Shown here piece by piece: positions 8,757-17,589 of a DNA stretch of 64,000 nt. Position numbers and translations under genes: made by a program. The DNA is taken from positions 295,561 through 359,560 of the forward strand of contig CBDFFJ010000008.1 in assembly GCA_965246765.1 (NCBI GenBank), read 5' to 3'. Numbering within the stretch: the first letter of the stretch is position 1; the number at the start of each line of letters is the position of its first letter. A model generated the notes under the pieces. The model did not search any database, was not told the DNA's origin, and was given only the letters and a program-made list of their open reading frames with translations. The DNA comes from UBA1952 sp965246765. GTDB taxonomy: Bacteria > Bacteroidota > Bacteroidia > Chitinophagales > Chitinophagaceae.

Positions 8757-9143
8757 ATGCCCGCCAAGAAGAATGAACAGACGCCCCAGCTCAGCAAAGC
8801 CGAAGAGCGGATCATGCAGGCCCTATGGCAGCATGACCGCGCCCTGGTGCGCGACATCATAGCCGCGATGCCCGCCCCCAAGCCGCATGCCAACACGGTA
8901 AATACCATCCTGAAAATTCTCACAGAGAAAGGCTTTGTGACCAGCGAGCCGCTGGGCAATGCAAACCTCTACCGTGCGCTCATCAGTAAAGATGCCTACA
9001 GCAGCCGAACGATCGCGCAGGTAGTGAAGGGCTACTTCAACGGTTCCTTCGCAGATCTCGTCTCCTTTTTTGTTGCAGACAAAAACTTAGACATCACAGA
9101 GCTGGAAAGTGTATTGAAAACGCTTAAAAAAGGCAAATCATGA
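8757..9143 (+). CDS. BlaI/MecI/CopY-family transcriptional repressor
   Basis: DNA-binding repressor of 128 residues with the family's N-terminal winged helix: LSKAEERIMQALW, then ALVRDIIAAMP, then ANTVNTILKILTEKGFV. The C-terminal part (TIAQVVKGYFNGSFADLVSFF) is the dimerisation segment. It overlaps the downstream M56 gene by 4 bp (ATGA), so the two are translationally coupled. In this family the partner metalloprotease inactivates the repressor after sensing a signal, classically a beta-lactam; in Bacteroidota such pairs are common without a beta-lactamase and the inducer here is unknown. It is probably autoregulated through 8716-8733. Confidence 0.92.
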   Translation: MPAKKNEQTPQLSKAEERIMQALWQHDRALVRDIIAAMPAPKPHANTVNTILKILTEKGFVTSEPLGNANLYRALISKDAYSSRTIAQVVKGYFNGSFADLVSFFVADKNLDITELESVLKTLKKGKS

Positions 9144-10393
9144 ACACACTAAGCTTTTTCATTTACCTGGCGCAGGTCTGCATTTATGCAGGCGTGCTTT
9201 GGGGCATTTACTGCGCCGTGTGGCGTGGCAGGCCACTGCTGCGCGGGAGCAGGGTGTATTTGCTTTGCAGCCTTGTATTGCCGCTGGTGCTGCCTTTTAT
9301 CCGCCTTTCAGTCGCAGAGCATTCCGCAGTGGCCGTTTATCGCGCCGCCTTGCCGGAAGTGGTGATTGGCGGCAACGGCGGTGCGGAAGACGCCGGATTT
9401 TCCTGGACTGTTGCCGCCTTTTGGACGTATATCACGGTAGCCGCCGGTTTGCTGCTGCTGTATGGACGCAGCTATCTAATGCTTTTTGGGAAGCTGGCCG
9501 CAGGAAAACGCCGTCGCTGTGCGGGCTATACGCTGATTACCGGCGCGGGCATCGGCCCTGGCACCATCGGCAGGCGCGTATTCTTTCCTGCGGATGAGGT
9601 GAATGCCGCCATCCTGCGCCATGAGCTCGGGCATGTGCGCGCGGGTCACCGCTACGATGCGGCGCTGATGCAGGCGCTGCATGTAATTTTCTGGGCCTCT
9701 CCCGCCCATTGGCTGATGCGGCGCGAGCTAAAGCTGGTGCATGAGTATGAGGCGGACAGAGCGGCGGTTTCGTCGGCGTCAGAACGCGTTGCCTATGGCG
9801 CGCTAATGCTGTCGCAAAGCCTGGGCACGCAGGACACTTCAATTGTTCACTCATTTTTTCACCACCCTTTAAAGCTTCGTATTATGATGCTGCAAAAAAC
9901 AAACGTTCGTTTCAAAAGCTCAATTGTCATCGGTGCCTGCCTGTTGACGAGTATGTTCATCTCCACAGTACTGCTTGCGCAGATCAGGAAAACGGCGCCC
10001 TCCGGCAAGGCAGTTGAAAAGACGGCGGATAAGCCAAAACCATCTAAGACCGGTGAGTCAACAATGACGAATGACGGGAAAGTGGTTCATAAATTCGTAG
10101 AGCACATGCCGGCTTTCAACGGCGAACTATCTGAGTGGCTCGGCGCAAATCTTGTTTATCCCGATGTGGCGCGTAAGGCGAACCAACAGGGAAGGAGCGT
10201 TGTGCAGTTTGTAGTAAATGATGATGGCCGCGTGTCGGACGCAGAGGTTGTAAAGTCGTCAGGCCATCCACTCTTGGATAAAGAGGCTTTGCGGGCGGTA
10301 AACATGATGCCGCCGTGGAAGGCCGGTACTCAAGATGGTCAGGCGGTGGCTGTTTATTTCACTTTGCCGATCACTTTTAAGTTAGATAACTAA
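9140..10393 (+). CDS. BlaR1-like M56 metalloprotease with C-terminal TonB domain
   Basis: Membrane sensor-protease of 417 residues. The N-terminal half has three to four membrane segments and the zinc motif HELGH at residues 161-165, with EYEADRAA downstream as the third-ligand region. After a cytoplasmic linker (SFFHHPLKLRIMML) comes another membrane segment (residues about 255-278), a Pro/Lys/Thr linker, and a TonB C-terminal domain (NLVYPDVARKANQQGRSV, WKAGTQDGQ, TFKL). It lacks a penicillin-binding sensor domain, so the trigger is unlikely to be a beta-lactam bound as in staphylococcal BlaR1. It forms an operon with blaI and with the headless copy 18 bp downstream. Confidence 0.88.
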   Translation: MNTLSFFIYLAQVCIYAGVLWGIYCAVWRGRPLLRGSRVYLLCSLVLPLVLPFIRLSVAEHSAVAVYRAALPEVVIGGNGGAEDAGFSWTVAAFWTYITVAAGLLLLYGRSYLMLFGKLAAGKRRRCAGYTLITGAGIGPGTIGRRVFFPADEVNAAILRHELGHVRAGHRYDAALMQALHVIFWASPAHWLMRRELKLVHEYEADRAAVSSASERVAYGALMLSQSLGTQDTSIVHSFFHHPLKLRIMMLQKTNVRFKSSIVIGACLLTSMFISTVLLAQIRKTAPSGKAVEKTADKPKPSKTGESTMTNDGKVVHKFVEHMPAFNGELSEWLGANLVYPDVARKANQQGRSVVQFVVNDDGRVSDAEVVKSSGHPLLDKEALRAVNMMPPWKAGTQDGQAVAVYFTLPITFKLDN

Positions 10394-10411
10394 TCCTCAA
10401 AACGCTCAACC

Positions 10412-11062
10412 ATGTGTACGCTCTCAGAAATATCAGAAAGTCTCGGCATTAGCCCGCTTGGTGTAAGTCATGCCTTTCTTCATCATCCCTTAAAACGCCG
10501 TATCAATATGCTACAGCTCACAAAATCCCCACGCAGGCGCACCGTCTATGCCTTTGCCAGCCTCCTGATGATTGCCTTTACCGCAATGGTAGTAATGGCG
10601 CAAGCCAGAAAAGGACGAACCGCCGTTATACGTAATGCTGCTGCGGAGCAAGCTCCGGAAACAACAACCATTCACACGGATTGGAAGCCGAATGCCGCTT
10701 TTACGCCGACAGGCGGCGTTGTGTTCACCCGTGCGGAAAGAGCACCGGAACTACAGCCGAATCTCGGCGAATGGCTGGGCCATAACGTGCATTATCCGGA
10801 TGCTGCCCGCGCCGCCGGCGTACAGGGAAAGAGCGTTATAGAATTTGTCGTGGATGCTAAAGGCCTGGTTGGCGCACCAACCCTCAAAAGCTCGTCCGGC
10901 CATGTAGAACTGGATGAAGAAGCATTGCGTGCAGTCCGTGCAATGCCGCAATGGAAGCCCGGTACACAACAGGGTAATCCGGTGCCGGTGCTGATGACCC
11001 TGCCCATCACTTTTAAGCTAAATGAGAAAGGACAGCCGGTTCCTTTCTGGGAAGGCTGTTAA
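10412..11062 (+). CDS. Headless BlaR1 paralogue: membrane anchor plus TonB domain
   Basis: Product of 216 residues that aligns with the C-terminal half of the preceding M56 protein. SESLGISPLGVSHAFLHHPL corresponds to SQSLGTQDTSIVHSFFHHPL upstream, followed in both by a membrane segment ending in AQ(A/I)RK and by a TonB C-terminal domain (HNVHYPDAARAAGVQGKSV, WKPGTQQGN, TFKL). The metalloprotease domain and HELGH are absent. It has an ATG and no stops, so it is an intact gene rather than simple debris. It could act as an energy-transducing TonB or compete with the full-length partner. It most likely arose by partial tandem duplication. Confidence 0.8.
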   Translation: MCTLSEISESLGISPLGVSHAFLHHPLKRRINMLQLTKSPRRRTVYAFASLLMIAFTAMVVMAQARKGRTAVIRNAAAEQAPETTTIHTDWKPNAAFTPTGGVVFTRAERAPELQPNLGEWLGHNVHYPDAARAAGVQGKSVIEFVVDAKGLVGAPTLKSSSGHVELDEEALRAVRAMPQWKPGTQQGNPVPVLMTLPITFKLNEKGQPVPFWEGC

Positions 11063-11116
11063 AACGTCAAGCGATTGGGAAAAGAAGCGGTTCGTGCCCC
11101 CAAGCCCGAACCGCTT

Positions 11117-11124
11117 TACTTTTG
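11117..11124 (+). promoter_or_regulatory. -7 promoter box of trpS
   Basis: TACTTTTG is a perfect TAnnTTTG box 40 bp before the trpS start. No convincing -33 TTTG was found. Confidence 0.45.
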
Positions 11125-11164
11125 CGCCGCCGTGGTTCGTGTCCCCACGAACCACCAACATTCT

Positions 11165-12166
11165 ATGCAAAAACAAATCGTCGTCTCCGGCATCCGCTCT
11201 ACGGGTTACCTGCACCTTGGCAACTACTTCGGCGCGATGCAGAACTATGTGAAGATGCAGTCGGAGTACGACTGTTATTTCTTCGTAGCCGACTATCATA
11301 GCCTCACCACGCACCCTGACCCTAAAGATCTAAAGACAAACGTCTTCCGCGTAGCGGCAGAAAACATTGCCTCCGGCCTTGACCCGGAGCAGGTGGCCCT
11401 TTACTGCCAGAGCGACCTGCCGGAGATTCCGGAGCTGTACCTGATGCTCAATATGATGGCCTACAAAGGCGAGCTGGAAAAGGTGCCCACCTTTAAAGAC
11501 AAAGTGCGGCAGCATCCGGAGAATGTGAATGCAGGTTTACTGACTTATCCGGTGCTGATGGCGGCAGACATTCTCATACACCGCGCGAGCCTCGTGCCGG
11601 TTGGCAAAGACCAGGAGCAGCACTTAGAGATGGCGCGGAATTTCGCGCAGCGCTATAATAACCGCTACGGTGAGCTATTCCCCGAGCCGCAGCCATTCAA
11701 CTTCGGCTCCGAGCTGGTGAAGGTGATGAGCCTTGATGGGGAAGGCGGTAAAATGAGCAAAAGCGAGAACGAGAACGCCACCATCTTCCTAGCAGATTCC
11801 GACGATGCCATCCGCAAGAAAATTATGAAGGCGAAAACCGATAGCGGGCCACAGACAGCCGGCGAGGAAAAGCCTGCCTACATCCAAAGCCTCTTTGACC
11901 TTATGCGCCTCGTCAGCAAGCCGGAAATCGTCCAGCCTTTTGAAGACGCATTCAACGCCACTGGCATTCGCTACGGCGATATGAAAAAGCAACTGGCGGA
12001 AGACATGGTAGCATTCGTAGCACCCATCCGCGAGCTGGCGGCGGAATTGCAGCGGGATGAAGATGGACTGCGCAGGATTTTGAAGCGCGGCGCTGAAAAG
12101 GCGCGGGAAAGTGCGTCAAAAACTATTGCGCAGGCAAGGGCTCAGATAGGCATTCACTATTACTAA
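11165..12166 (+). CDS. trpS: Tryptophan--tRNA ligase
   Basis: Charges tRNA-Trp with tryptophan. The product has 333 residues from the ATG at 11165, the usual family length of about 330-340. An in-frame upstream start at 11075 would add 30 atypical residues and start before the promoter box. Class I signatures are present: HLGN near residue 18 as the HIGH motif, and GKMSKSE as KMSKS near residue 198. The central region ADILIHRASLVPVGKDQEQH is typical of bacterial TrpRS. It stands 51 bp upstream of the CCA-adding enzyme gene, so the two tRNA-related genes may be co-transcribed. Confidence 0.93.
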   Translation: MQKQIVVSGIRSTGYLHLGNYFGAMQNYVKMQSEYDCYFFVADYHSLTTHPDPKDLKTNVFRVAAENIASGLDPEQVALYCQSDLPEIPELYLMLNMMAYKGELEKVPTFKDKVRQHPENVNAGLLTYPVLMAADILIHRASLVPVGKDQEQHLEMARNFAQRYNNRYGELFPEPQPFNFGSELVKVMSLDGEGGKMSKSENENATIFLADSDDAIRKKIMKAKTDSGPQTAGEEKPAYIQSLFDLMRLVSKPEIVQPFEDAFNATGIRYGDMKKQLAEDMVAFVAPIRELAAELQRDEDGLRRILKRGAEKARESASKTIAQARAQIGIHYY

Positions 12167-12217
12167 CCAACCGTTGCGCCCGTTGCGGGGCAGCCGCGCC
12201 CGCTGCGAAATACGTTC

Positions 12218-13636
12218 ATGGACATCAACTGCACCCGGGAAGAGCTAAGCCTGCTGCAAACAATCGCGGCTGCCGCTCAAGCTATTGGCGCGCCTGCCTA
12301 CCTCATCGGCGGCTTTGTACGTGACAAGATTATAGGCCGTCCTACCAAAGACGCCGACATCGTCTGCATCGGCGACGGCATTGCATTGGCGCATGAAGTG
12401 GCAGGAAGGCTGCGGCCAAAGCCGCCGGTTGCCTACTTTAAAAACTTCGGCACGGCGCAGATCAAAGTAGATGGCTTTGAGGTAGAGTTCGTAGGCGCAA
12501 GAAAGGAGTCTTACCGCGAAGATTCCCGCAAGCCGGAGGTAGAGCCAGGCACCCTGGAGGATGACCGGAAACGGCGCGACTTTACCATCAATGCGCTCGC
12601 CATTTCGCTGAACGAAGCGGACTTCGGTACGCTCCTTGACCCTTTCGGCGGCATTGCAGACATCAACGCGAAACTTATCCGCACGCCGCTTGACCCTGAC
12701 GTAACTTTTTCCGACGACCCCTTGCGTATGATGCGGGCCATTCGCTTCGCAACGCAGCTTCGCTTCAGCATTCTCCCGGAGACTTTTGAATCCATTAAGC
12801 GCAATGCCGCACGGCTTAAAATCATTTCTGCCGAGCGCATCACCGATGAGCTGATGAAGATTATGAAGACACTGAAGCCGTCCATCGGCTTTGACCTTCT
12901 TTATAAAAGCGGCCTGCTCCAAATTTTTTTTCCGCAGATGGTAGCGCTTGCAGGAACGGAGATGCGCGAAGGCAAGGGGCATAAAGACAACTTTTATCAC
13001 ACGCTGCAAGTCCTGGACAACGTCTGTGCCCGCAGTGAAAATATCTGGCTCCGCTGGGCCGCCGTGCTGCACGACATCGCTAAGCCGGTGACAAAGCGTT
13101 TTGAGGAAGGCCACGGCTGGACATTTCATGGACACGACGCAGTAGGCGAGCGCATGGTGCCGAAAATCTTCCGGGCATTTAAGCTGCCGCTCGGTGAAGA
13201 GATGCGGTATGTAGCTAAATTGGTGGCACTGCACCTGCGGCCTATTTCCCTTTCCAAGGAAGACATCACCGACTCGGCCATGCGCCGCCTGCTGTTTGAC
13301 GCGGGAGAAGATCTGGACGACCTGATGGCGCTTTGCGAAAGCGATATTACATCTAAGAACCCGGTGAAAGTGCGCCGCTACCTGACCAATTTTGCGCTGG
13401 TAAAAGAGCGGCTTATTGCCGTAGAGGAAGCCGACAAGATGCGCGCCTGGCAGCCGCCGATTGACGGCGAAGAGATCATGCAGCTCTTCGGATTGTCGCC
13501 AAGCAGGGAGGTGGGGACGCTGAAAACTGCGATTCGCGAAGCTATTCTGGACGGCGTCATCCCGAACAACCGGGATGCGGCGATGAACTTCCTATTGGAG
13601 CGGGCGGCGGCGATGAACATAGCACCTGTCGCGTAA
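12218..13636 (+). CDS. cca: CCA tRNA nucleotidyltransferase with HD domain
   Basis: Adds or repairs the 3' CCA of tRNAs. It has 472 residues. Class II nucleotidyltransferase motifs are visible: IGGFVRD (residues 31-37), the metal-binding D-A-D in KDADIV, and RRDFTINALA. The tRNA-binding helical domain follows (DPLRMMRAIRFATQL), and a C-terminal HD phosphohydrolase domain contains VLHDIAKP. The tRNA-Gly gene in this window encodes no CCA and tRNA-Leu lacks a properly placed CCA, which fits the need for this enzyme. The start at 12218 puts the catalytic core at the expected distance from the N-terminus. Confidence 0.93.
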   Translation: MDINCTREELSLLQTIAAAAQAIGAPAYLIGGFVRDKIIGRPTKDADIVCIGDGIALAHEVAGRLRPKPPVAYFKNFGTAQIKVDGFEVEFVGARKESYREDSRKPEVEPGTLEDDRKRRDFTINALAISLNEADFGTLLDPFGGIADINAKLIRTPLDPDVTFSDDPLRMMRAIRFATQLRFSILPETFESIKRNAARLKIISAERITDELMKIMKTLKPSIGFDLLYKSGLLQIFFPQMVALAGTEMREGKGHKDNFYHTLQVLDNVCARSENIWLRWAAVLHDIAKPVTKRFEEGHGWTFHGHDAVGERMVPKIFRAFKLPLGEEMRYVAKLVALHLRPISLSKEDITDSAMRRLLFDAGEDLDDLMALCESDITSKNPVKVRRYLTNFALVKERLIAVEEADKMRAWQPPIDGEEIMQLFGLSPSREVGTLKTAIREAILDGVIPNNRDAAMNFLLERAAAMNIAPVA

Positions 13637-13691
13637 CATTCCCTTCATCCATTGGTCACATTGTCTTAGCTAAGCGGTAATACTGCGCGGA

Positions 13692-13699
13692 TACGTTTG
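13692..13699 (+). promoter_or_regulatory. -7 promoter box of the phytase-like gene
   Basis: TACGTTTG, a perfect TAnnTTTG box preceded by GGA, lies 17 bp before the ATG at 13717, implying a very short leader. Confidence 0.45.
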
Positions 13700-13716
13700 C
13701 ACACGCAAATCAATCC

Positions 13717-16700
13717 ATGCGCTTCATGAAACACATTTTTACAAAAGCTCTGCTCGGGGCAGGTATCGCCATTGCGGCAGCCGCTCCTGCTGAGGCCCAA
13801 ATAACCCTGCTGCAGGACTACAAAAACTACACATCAGCGCCCATCGGCACCTTCCAGGGCATCAACTTCCGTGAAGGCGGATTTTCTGCGCTGTATCCTA
13901 TTGCAGGCACAAATGGCAAGGAATTCTGGACATGTTCCGACCGCGGCGTGAACATTGATGATGCCTCCGCAAATCCGGTTGGCTGCACGCCGACTTACGA
14001 CAAGGCCTTTTCGTTTCCGGGCTACGCACCTAAGATTCATCGTATCCGCATCAACGGCGACTCAGTGCAGATTCTGCGCACAATTACCGTCAAGCGGCCA
14101 TCCGGTACAAATGCAACTGGCGTTTTGAGCCCAACCGGATTCGGCAGCACTGCTACAGAGCAGGCGAGCACCGATACCGTGCTGGACTGCGCCAACTTCT
14201 CTTCCAAAATTGCCGCAAAGGACACTTTCGCCATTGACTGCGAAGCTATTCTTGTAGATAAGGATGGTTTCTTCTGGCTCAGCGAAGAGAATGGGCCGAC
14301 TATCTGGAAATTAAATCAGAATGGTGTGGTGATTGCCCGCTATTCACCTTATGCAAATCTTCCAGGCGCGCAGGCGATAGATATTCAGATAGACACGGCC
14401 TTCAAATACCGTCGCAACAATCGCGGTTTTGAGAACCTTACCATTACTCCGAGTGGTAAGCTGTATGCTGTTATTCAGAGCCCGCTTTATTATCCAACCT
14501 CTGCCATCGGCGGAGCTTCACGCGTTCACCGTATCCTTGAAATCAATCCGGCTACCGGCGCGCAGCGGATGCTCGCTTACCTGAATGATGGTACCATCGG
14601 TGCATCAGGGGCGAACCAGATTCGGAACCAGGATTGGAAGCTTGGTGACATTGCAGCAATCAACGATTCCACCTTCCTTATTCTGGAAGCGGCGGCCCGT
14701 GGCACAACCGACATCAAGCGGATGTACAAAATCAACATCAACGGGGCTACTGCGGTAAACTCCGGCCTTTACGGCACAGCCACCCTGGAAGGACTTGTTG
14801 ATTCTACTGGCCTTGCTGGTCAAAGCATAGTGCCTGTGAAAAAGACACTGGCGATGGACTTGCTCGCTAACGGCTGGCCTTCTTCGCTTGATAAGGCGGA
14901 AGGTCTTGCCATCATCAACGACAGCACCATTGCTATCTGCAACGACAATGATTTCGGTCAGACTTCGCCGCTTGCCAATGGCATTGCGACAGCTACTACT
15001 AACCTGAGCCACGTGCTTGTATATCGTTTTAGCGGCAGCAACAAACTGAGCAACTTCAACCAGCTTACACCTACGCTTACAGCCGGCGTAACCGGCCTCA
15101 GCTCTTCACAGCCGCCTTACCTCGTGCCGACTACAACATCCGGCAAGTACACGGCTATCATCTCTGTGGGCGATGCGGTAAACGGCTACAAAATGGCGGG
15201 CGTGCCTGATGGTCTCGGTATGTTTGACAACAACAACGGCACCTTCACGCTGCTGATGAACCATGAAATCGGCAGCAACCTCGGCGTTGCCCGCGCGCAT
15301 GGCGATACCGGTGCGTTTGTCTCCAAGTGGATTATCAACAAGAGCGACTTTACCGTTCAATACGGCGCAGACCTGATGAAGCGCGTAAAGCTCTGGAATC
15401 CGCTTACGTCAAGCTATATCACGTATTCGCCAAGCTATCTGCAGCCGCAGGGCCTTGCAGGCTTTACACGCTTTTGCTCCGGCGACCTTCCCGCAGTGTC
15501 TGCTTATTATAATGCCATCACTGGTAAAGGCACACAAGAACGCATCTACATGAACGGCGAGGAAAGCGGCAATGAAGGCCGTGCTATGGGCCACGTAGTT
15601 ACGGGCGCAGATTCAGGCACCTCTTATGAGCTTCCTTACCTCGGCAAGGCGTCATGGGAGAATGCCGTAGCAAATCCGCGGATGTCAGACACAACGATTG
15701 TTGGACTGATGGATGATGCTACTCCGGGCCAGGTGTATTTCTACATCGGCACGAAGCAGACTACCGGTACCGACATTGAGAAGGCCGGCCTGCACGGGGG
15801 TAATCTCTGGAGCGTTGGCGTAAGCGGCATGCTTACAGAAACAAGCGCAACTATACCTACGCCAGGCACTTCATTCTCCATGATTAATCTCGGCACGGTG
15901 CAGAACATGACCGGCGCCGCTATTGAAACCGCAAGTAACACGGCAGGTATCACACGCTTCCTACGTCCTGAAGACGGCGCATGGGACTCGCAGAATCCTT
16001 CTGACTTCTACTTCAATACAACCAATGCCTTCAATGCGCCAAGCCGCCTCTGGAAGCTACACTTTAATAATGCCGGTAACATCACGCAGGGTGGGACCAT
16101 CACAGCCGTGCTTGACGGAACGGAAGGCTACCAGATGCTGGACAACATGACGATTGACAACTTCGGCCATAACTTCCTGGTAGAGGACGTTGGCAACAAT
16201 GCGTACATCGGTCGCATGCTGCGCTATGATTTTGCAAGTGATTCGCTCCGCGTAGTTGGTATGCATGATACGACACGCTTTAAGGCGGGCGGCGCCAACT
16301 TCCTCACGCAGGATGAAGAAGCCTCTGGCCCGATTGATGCGCAGGCCATCCTCGGCCCAGGAATGTTCCTGGTAGATGTTCAGGCGCACTACAACATTCC
16401 CGGTGAGTTGGTAGAAGGCGGACAGCTTCTCGCTTATTACGACTCATCTATAGCCAATTCAGTTCCTGAAGTGAACTTGAAGGGCAACGCCATTACTATT
16501 ACGGACGGCGACATCACCCCGAGCGCAACGGACAACACGGACTTTGGAGTAGTCAACACAGGTACTACGCTTAGCAAGAACTATGTGATTGAAAATGGCG
16601 GCCCTGGTCCGCTGCGTGTTACCGGCTTTTCTATTACGGGTGTCAATGCTTCATCCTTCACGCTCGTAACACCTCCCGCAGTTCCGCTTACGATTGCCGC

Positions 16701-17487
16701 CGGCAGCTCGCAAACTATTACGGTACAGTTTGCGCCGACTGTTGACAGCGTGCGCAACGCTACGCTCAACATCATGAGTAACGACCTTGACGAGGGCATC
16801 TACGATGTCGCGCTGCGCGGCACAGGCGGCTCGCCTGAAATCAACGTACAGGGCAACAGCGTCACTATTTCCGACGGCGACCTGACGCCAGGCGCGGCAA
16901 ACAACACTGACTTCGGCAGCGTAAAAACTGGCAGCAATACCACAAAGACGTTCACGATTCAGAATACCGGCGCAGGCACGCTGACGCTGACGGGCATTGC
17001 GATGGGCGGAACGAACAGCACCGACTTCACACTTGTAGGAGCGCCGACATTCCCGCTTACGATTGCCGCCAATGCTTCAACGACGATTACAGTGCAGTTT
17101 ACGCCTGCTGCCATCGGCCTGCGCACAGCGACAATCAATATCGCAAGCAATGACGTTGATGAGGCTACCTATGATTTTGCATTGCAAGGACGCGGTACCG
17201 ACCCGCTTGGCGTCAATACGCTCAGTGCAGCTTCCGCGGTGAAGCTTTACCCGAACCCAACCGGCGGCAATGCCACGATTGCGATGAGCCTGAAGAAGGA
17301 CGACCGCATCATCATTACCATCCTCAACGGCGAAGGAAAGGCTGCACTTGCACCGATAGACCAAAGCTACCGCGCGGGCGAGCAGGAGATTTCGCTGCCT
17401 ACCGCCGGCTTGCCAGACGGTATCTATTTCGTGCAGATTGCTACCGGCACGCAAACCTTCAAGGTGAAGCTGGTTGTAGCACATTAA
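13717..17487 (+). CDS. T9SS-secreted protein: phytase-like esterase domain, PhoX-like region, two choice-of-anchor D repeats
   Basis: Large exported protein of 1256 residues. A signal peptide spans about 1-28 (the second ATG at 13726 is equally possible). Residues about 30-450 resemble the esterase-like activity of phytase domain (FWTCSDRGVN, DCEAILVDKDGFFWLSEENG, GFENLTITPSGKLYAV). Residues about 455-915 resemble a DUF839/PhoX-type phosphatase propeller (LLMNHEIGSN, YMNGEESGNEGRAMGHVV). Two immunoglobulin-like choice-of-anchor D repeats start near 920 and 1039 (NTDFGVVNTG and NTDFGSVKTG). The last 85 residues (LYPNPTGGNATI ... GIYFVQI) are a T9SS type A sorting domain. A role in releasing phosphate outside the cell is inferred. 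It lies upstream of a di-haem peroxidase and a cytochrome c. Confidence 0.8.
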   Translation: MRFMKHIFTKALLGAGIAIAAAAPAEAQITLLQDYKNYTSAPIGTFQGINFREGGFSALYPIAGTNGKEFWTCSDRGVNIDDASANPVGCTPTYDKAFSFPGYAPKIHRIRINGDSVQILRTITVKRPSGTNATGVLSPTGFGSTATEQASTDTVLDCANFSSKIAAKDTFAIDCEAILVDKDGFFWLSEENGPTIWKLNQNGVVIARYSPYANLPGAQAIDIQIDTAFKYRRNNRGFENLTITPSGKLYAVIQSPLYYPTSAIGGASRVHRILEINPATGAQRMLAYLNDGTIGASGANQIRNQDWKLGDIAAINDSTFLILEAAARGTTDIKRMYKININGATAVNSGLYGTATLEGLVDSTGLAGQSIVPVKKTLAMDLLANGWPSSLDKAEGLAIINDSTIAICNDNDFGQTSPLANGIATATTNLSHVLVYRFSGSNKLSNFNQLTPTLTAGVTGLSSSQPPYLVPTTTSGKYTAIISVGDAVNGYKMAGVPDGLGMFDNNNGTFTLLMNHEIGSNLGVARAHGDTGAFVSKWIINKSDFTVQYGADLMKRVKLWNPLTSSYITYSPSYLQPQGLAGFTRFCSGDLPAVSAYYNAITGKGTQERIYMNGEESGNEGRAMGHVVTGADSGTSYELPYLGKASWENAVANPRMSDTTIVGLMDDATPGQVYFYIGTKQTTGTDIEKAGLHGGNLWSVGVSGMLTETSATIPTPGTSFSMINLGTVQNMTGAAIETASNTAGITRFLRPEDGAWDSQNPSDFYFNTTNAFNAPSRLWKLHFNNAGNITQGGTITAVLDGTEGYQMLDNMTIDNFGHNFLVEDVGNNAYIGRMLRYDFASDSLRVVGMHDTTRFKAGGANFLTQDEEASGPIDAQAILGPGMFLVDVQAHYNIPGELVEGGQLLAYYDSSIANSVPEVNLKGNAITITDGDITPSATDNTDFGVVNTGTTLSKNYVIENGGPGPLRVTGFSITGVNASSFTLVTPPAVPLTIAAGSSQTITVQFAPTVDSVRNATLNIMSNDLDEGIYDVALRGTGGSPEINVQGNSVTISDGDLTPGAANNTDFGSVKTGSNTTKTFTIQNTGAGTLTLTGIAMGGTNSTDFTLVGAPTFPLTIAANASTTITVQFTPAAIGLRTATINIASNDVDEATYDFALQGRGTDPLGVNTLSAASAVKLYPNPTGGNATIAMSLKKDDRIIITILNGEGKAALAPIDQSYRAGEQEISLPTAGLPDGIYFVQIATGTQTFKVKLVVAH

Positions 17488-17510
17488 TCGCCGCTATCAA
17501 TAGTCTTCAG

Positions 17511-17536
17511 CGGGGCACACTTTCGGGTGTGTCCCG
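17511..17536 (+). terminator. GC-rich hairpin after the phytase-like gene
   Basis: A 10-bp stem with one G-T pair (CGGGGCACAC / GTGTGTCCCG) and a 6-nt loop, 24 bp past the stop. There is no T run, so it may weaken read-through or protect the mRNA end rather than terminate fully. Confidence 0.4.
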
Positions 17537-17589
17537 TTGAGGTATTAAAGGCCTCAAGCGGAATATTTTCCGCAATAGAAGAAAATGAA

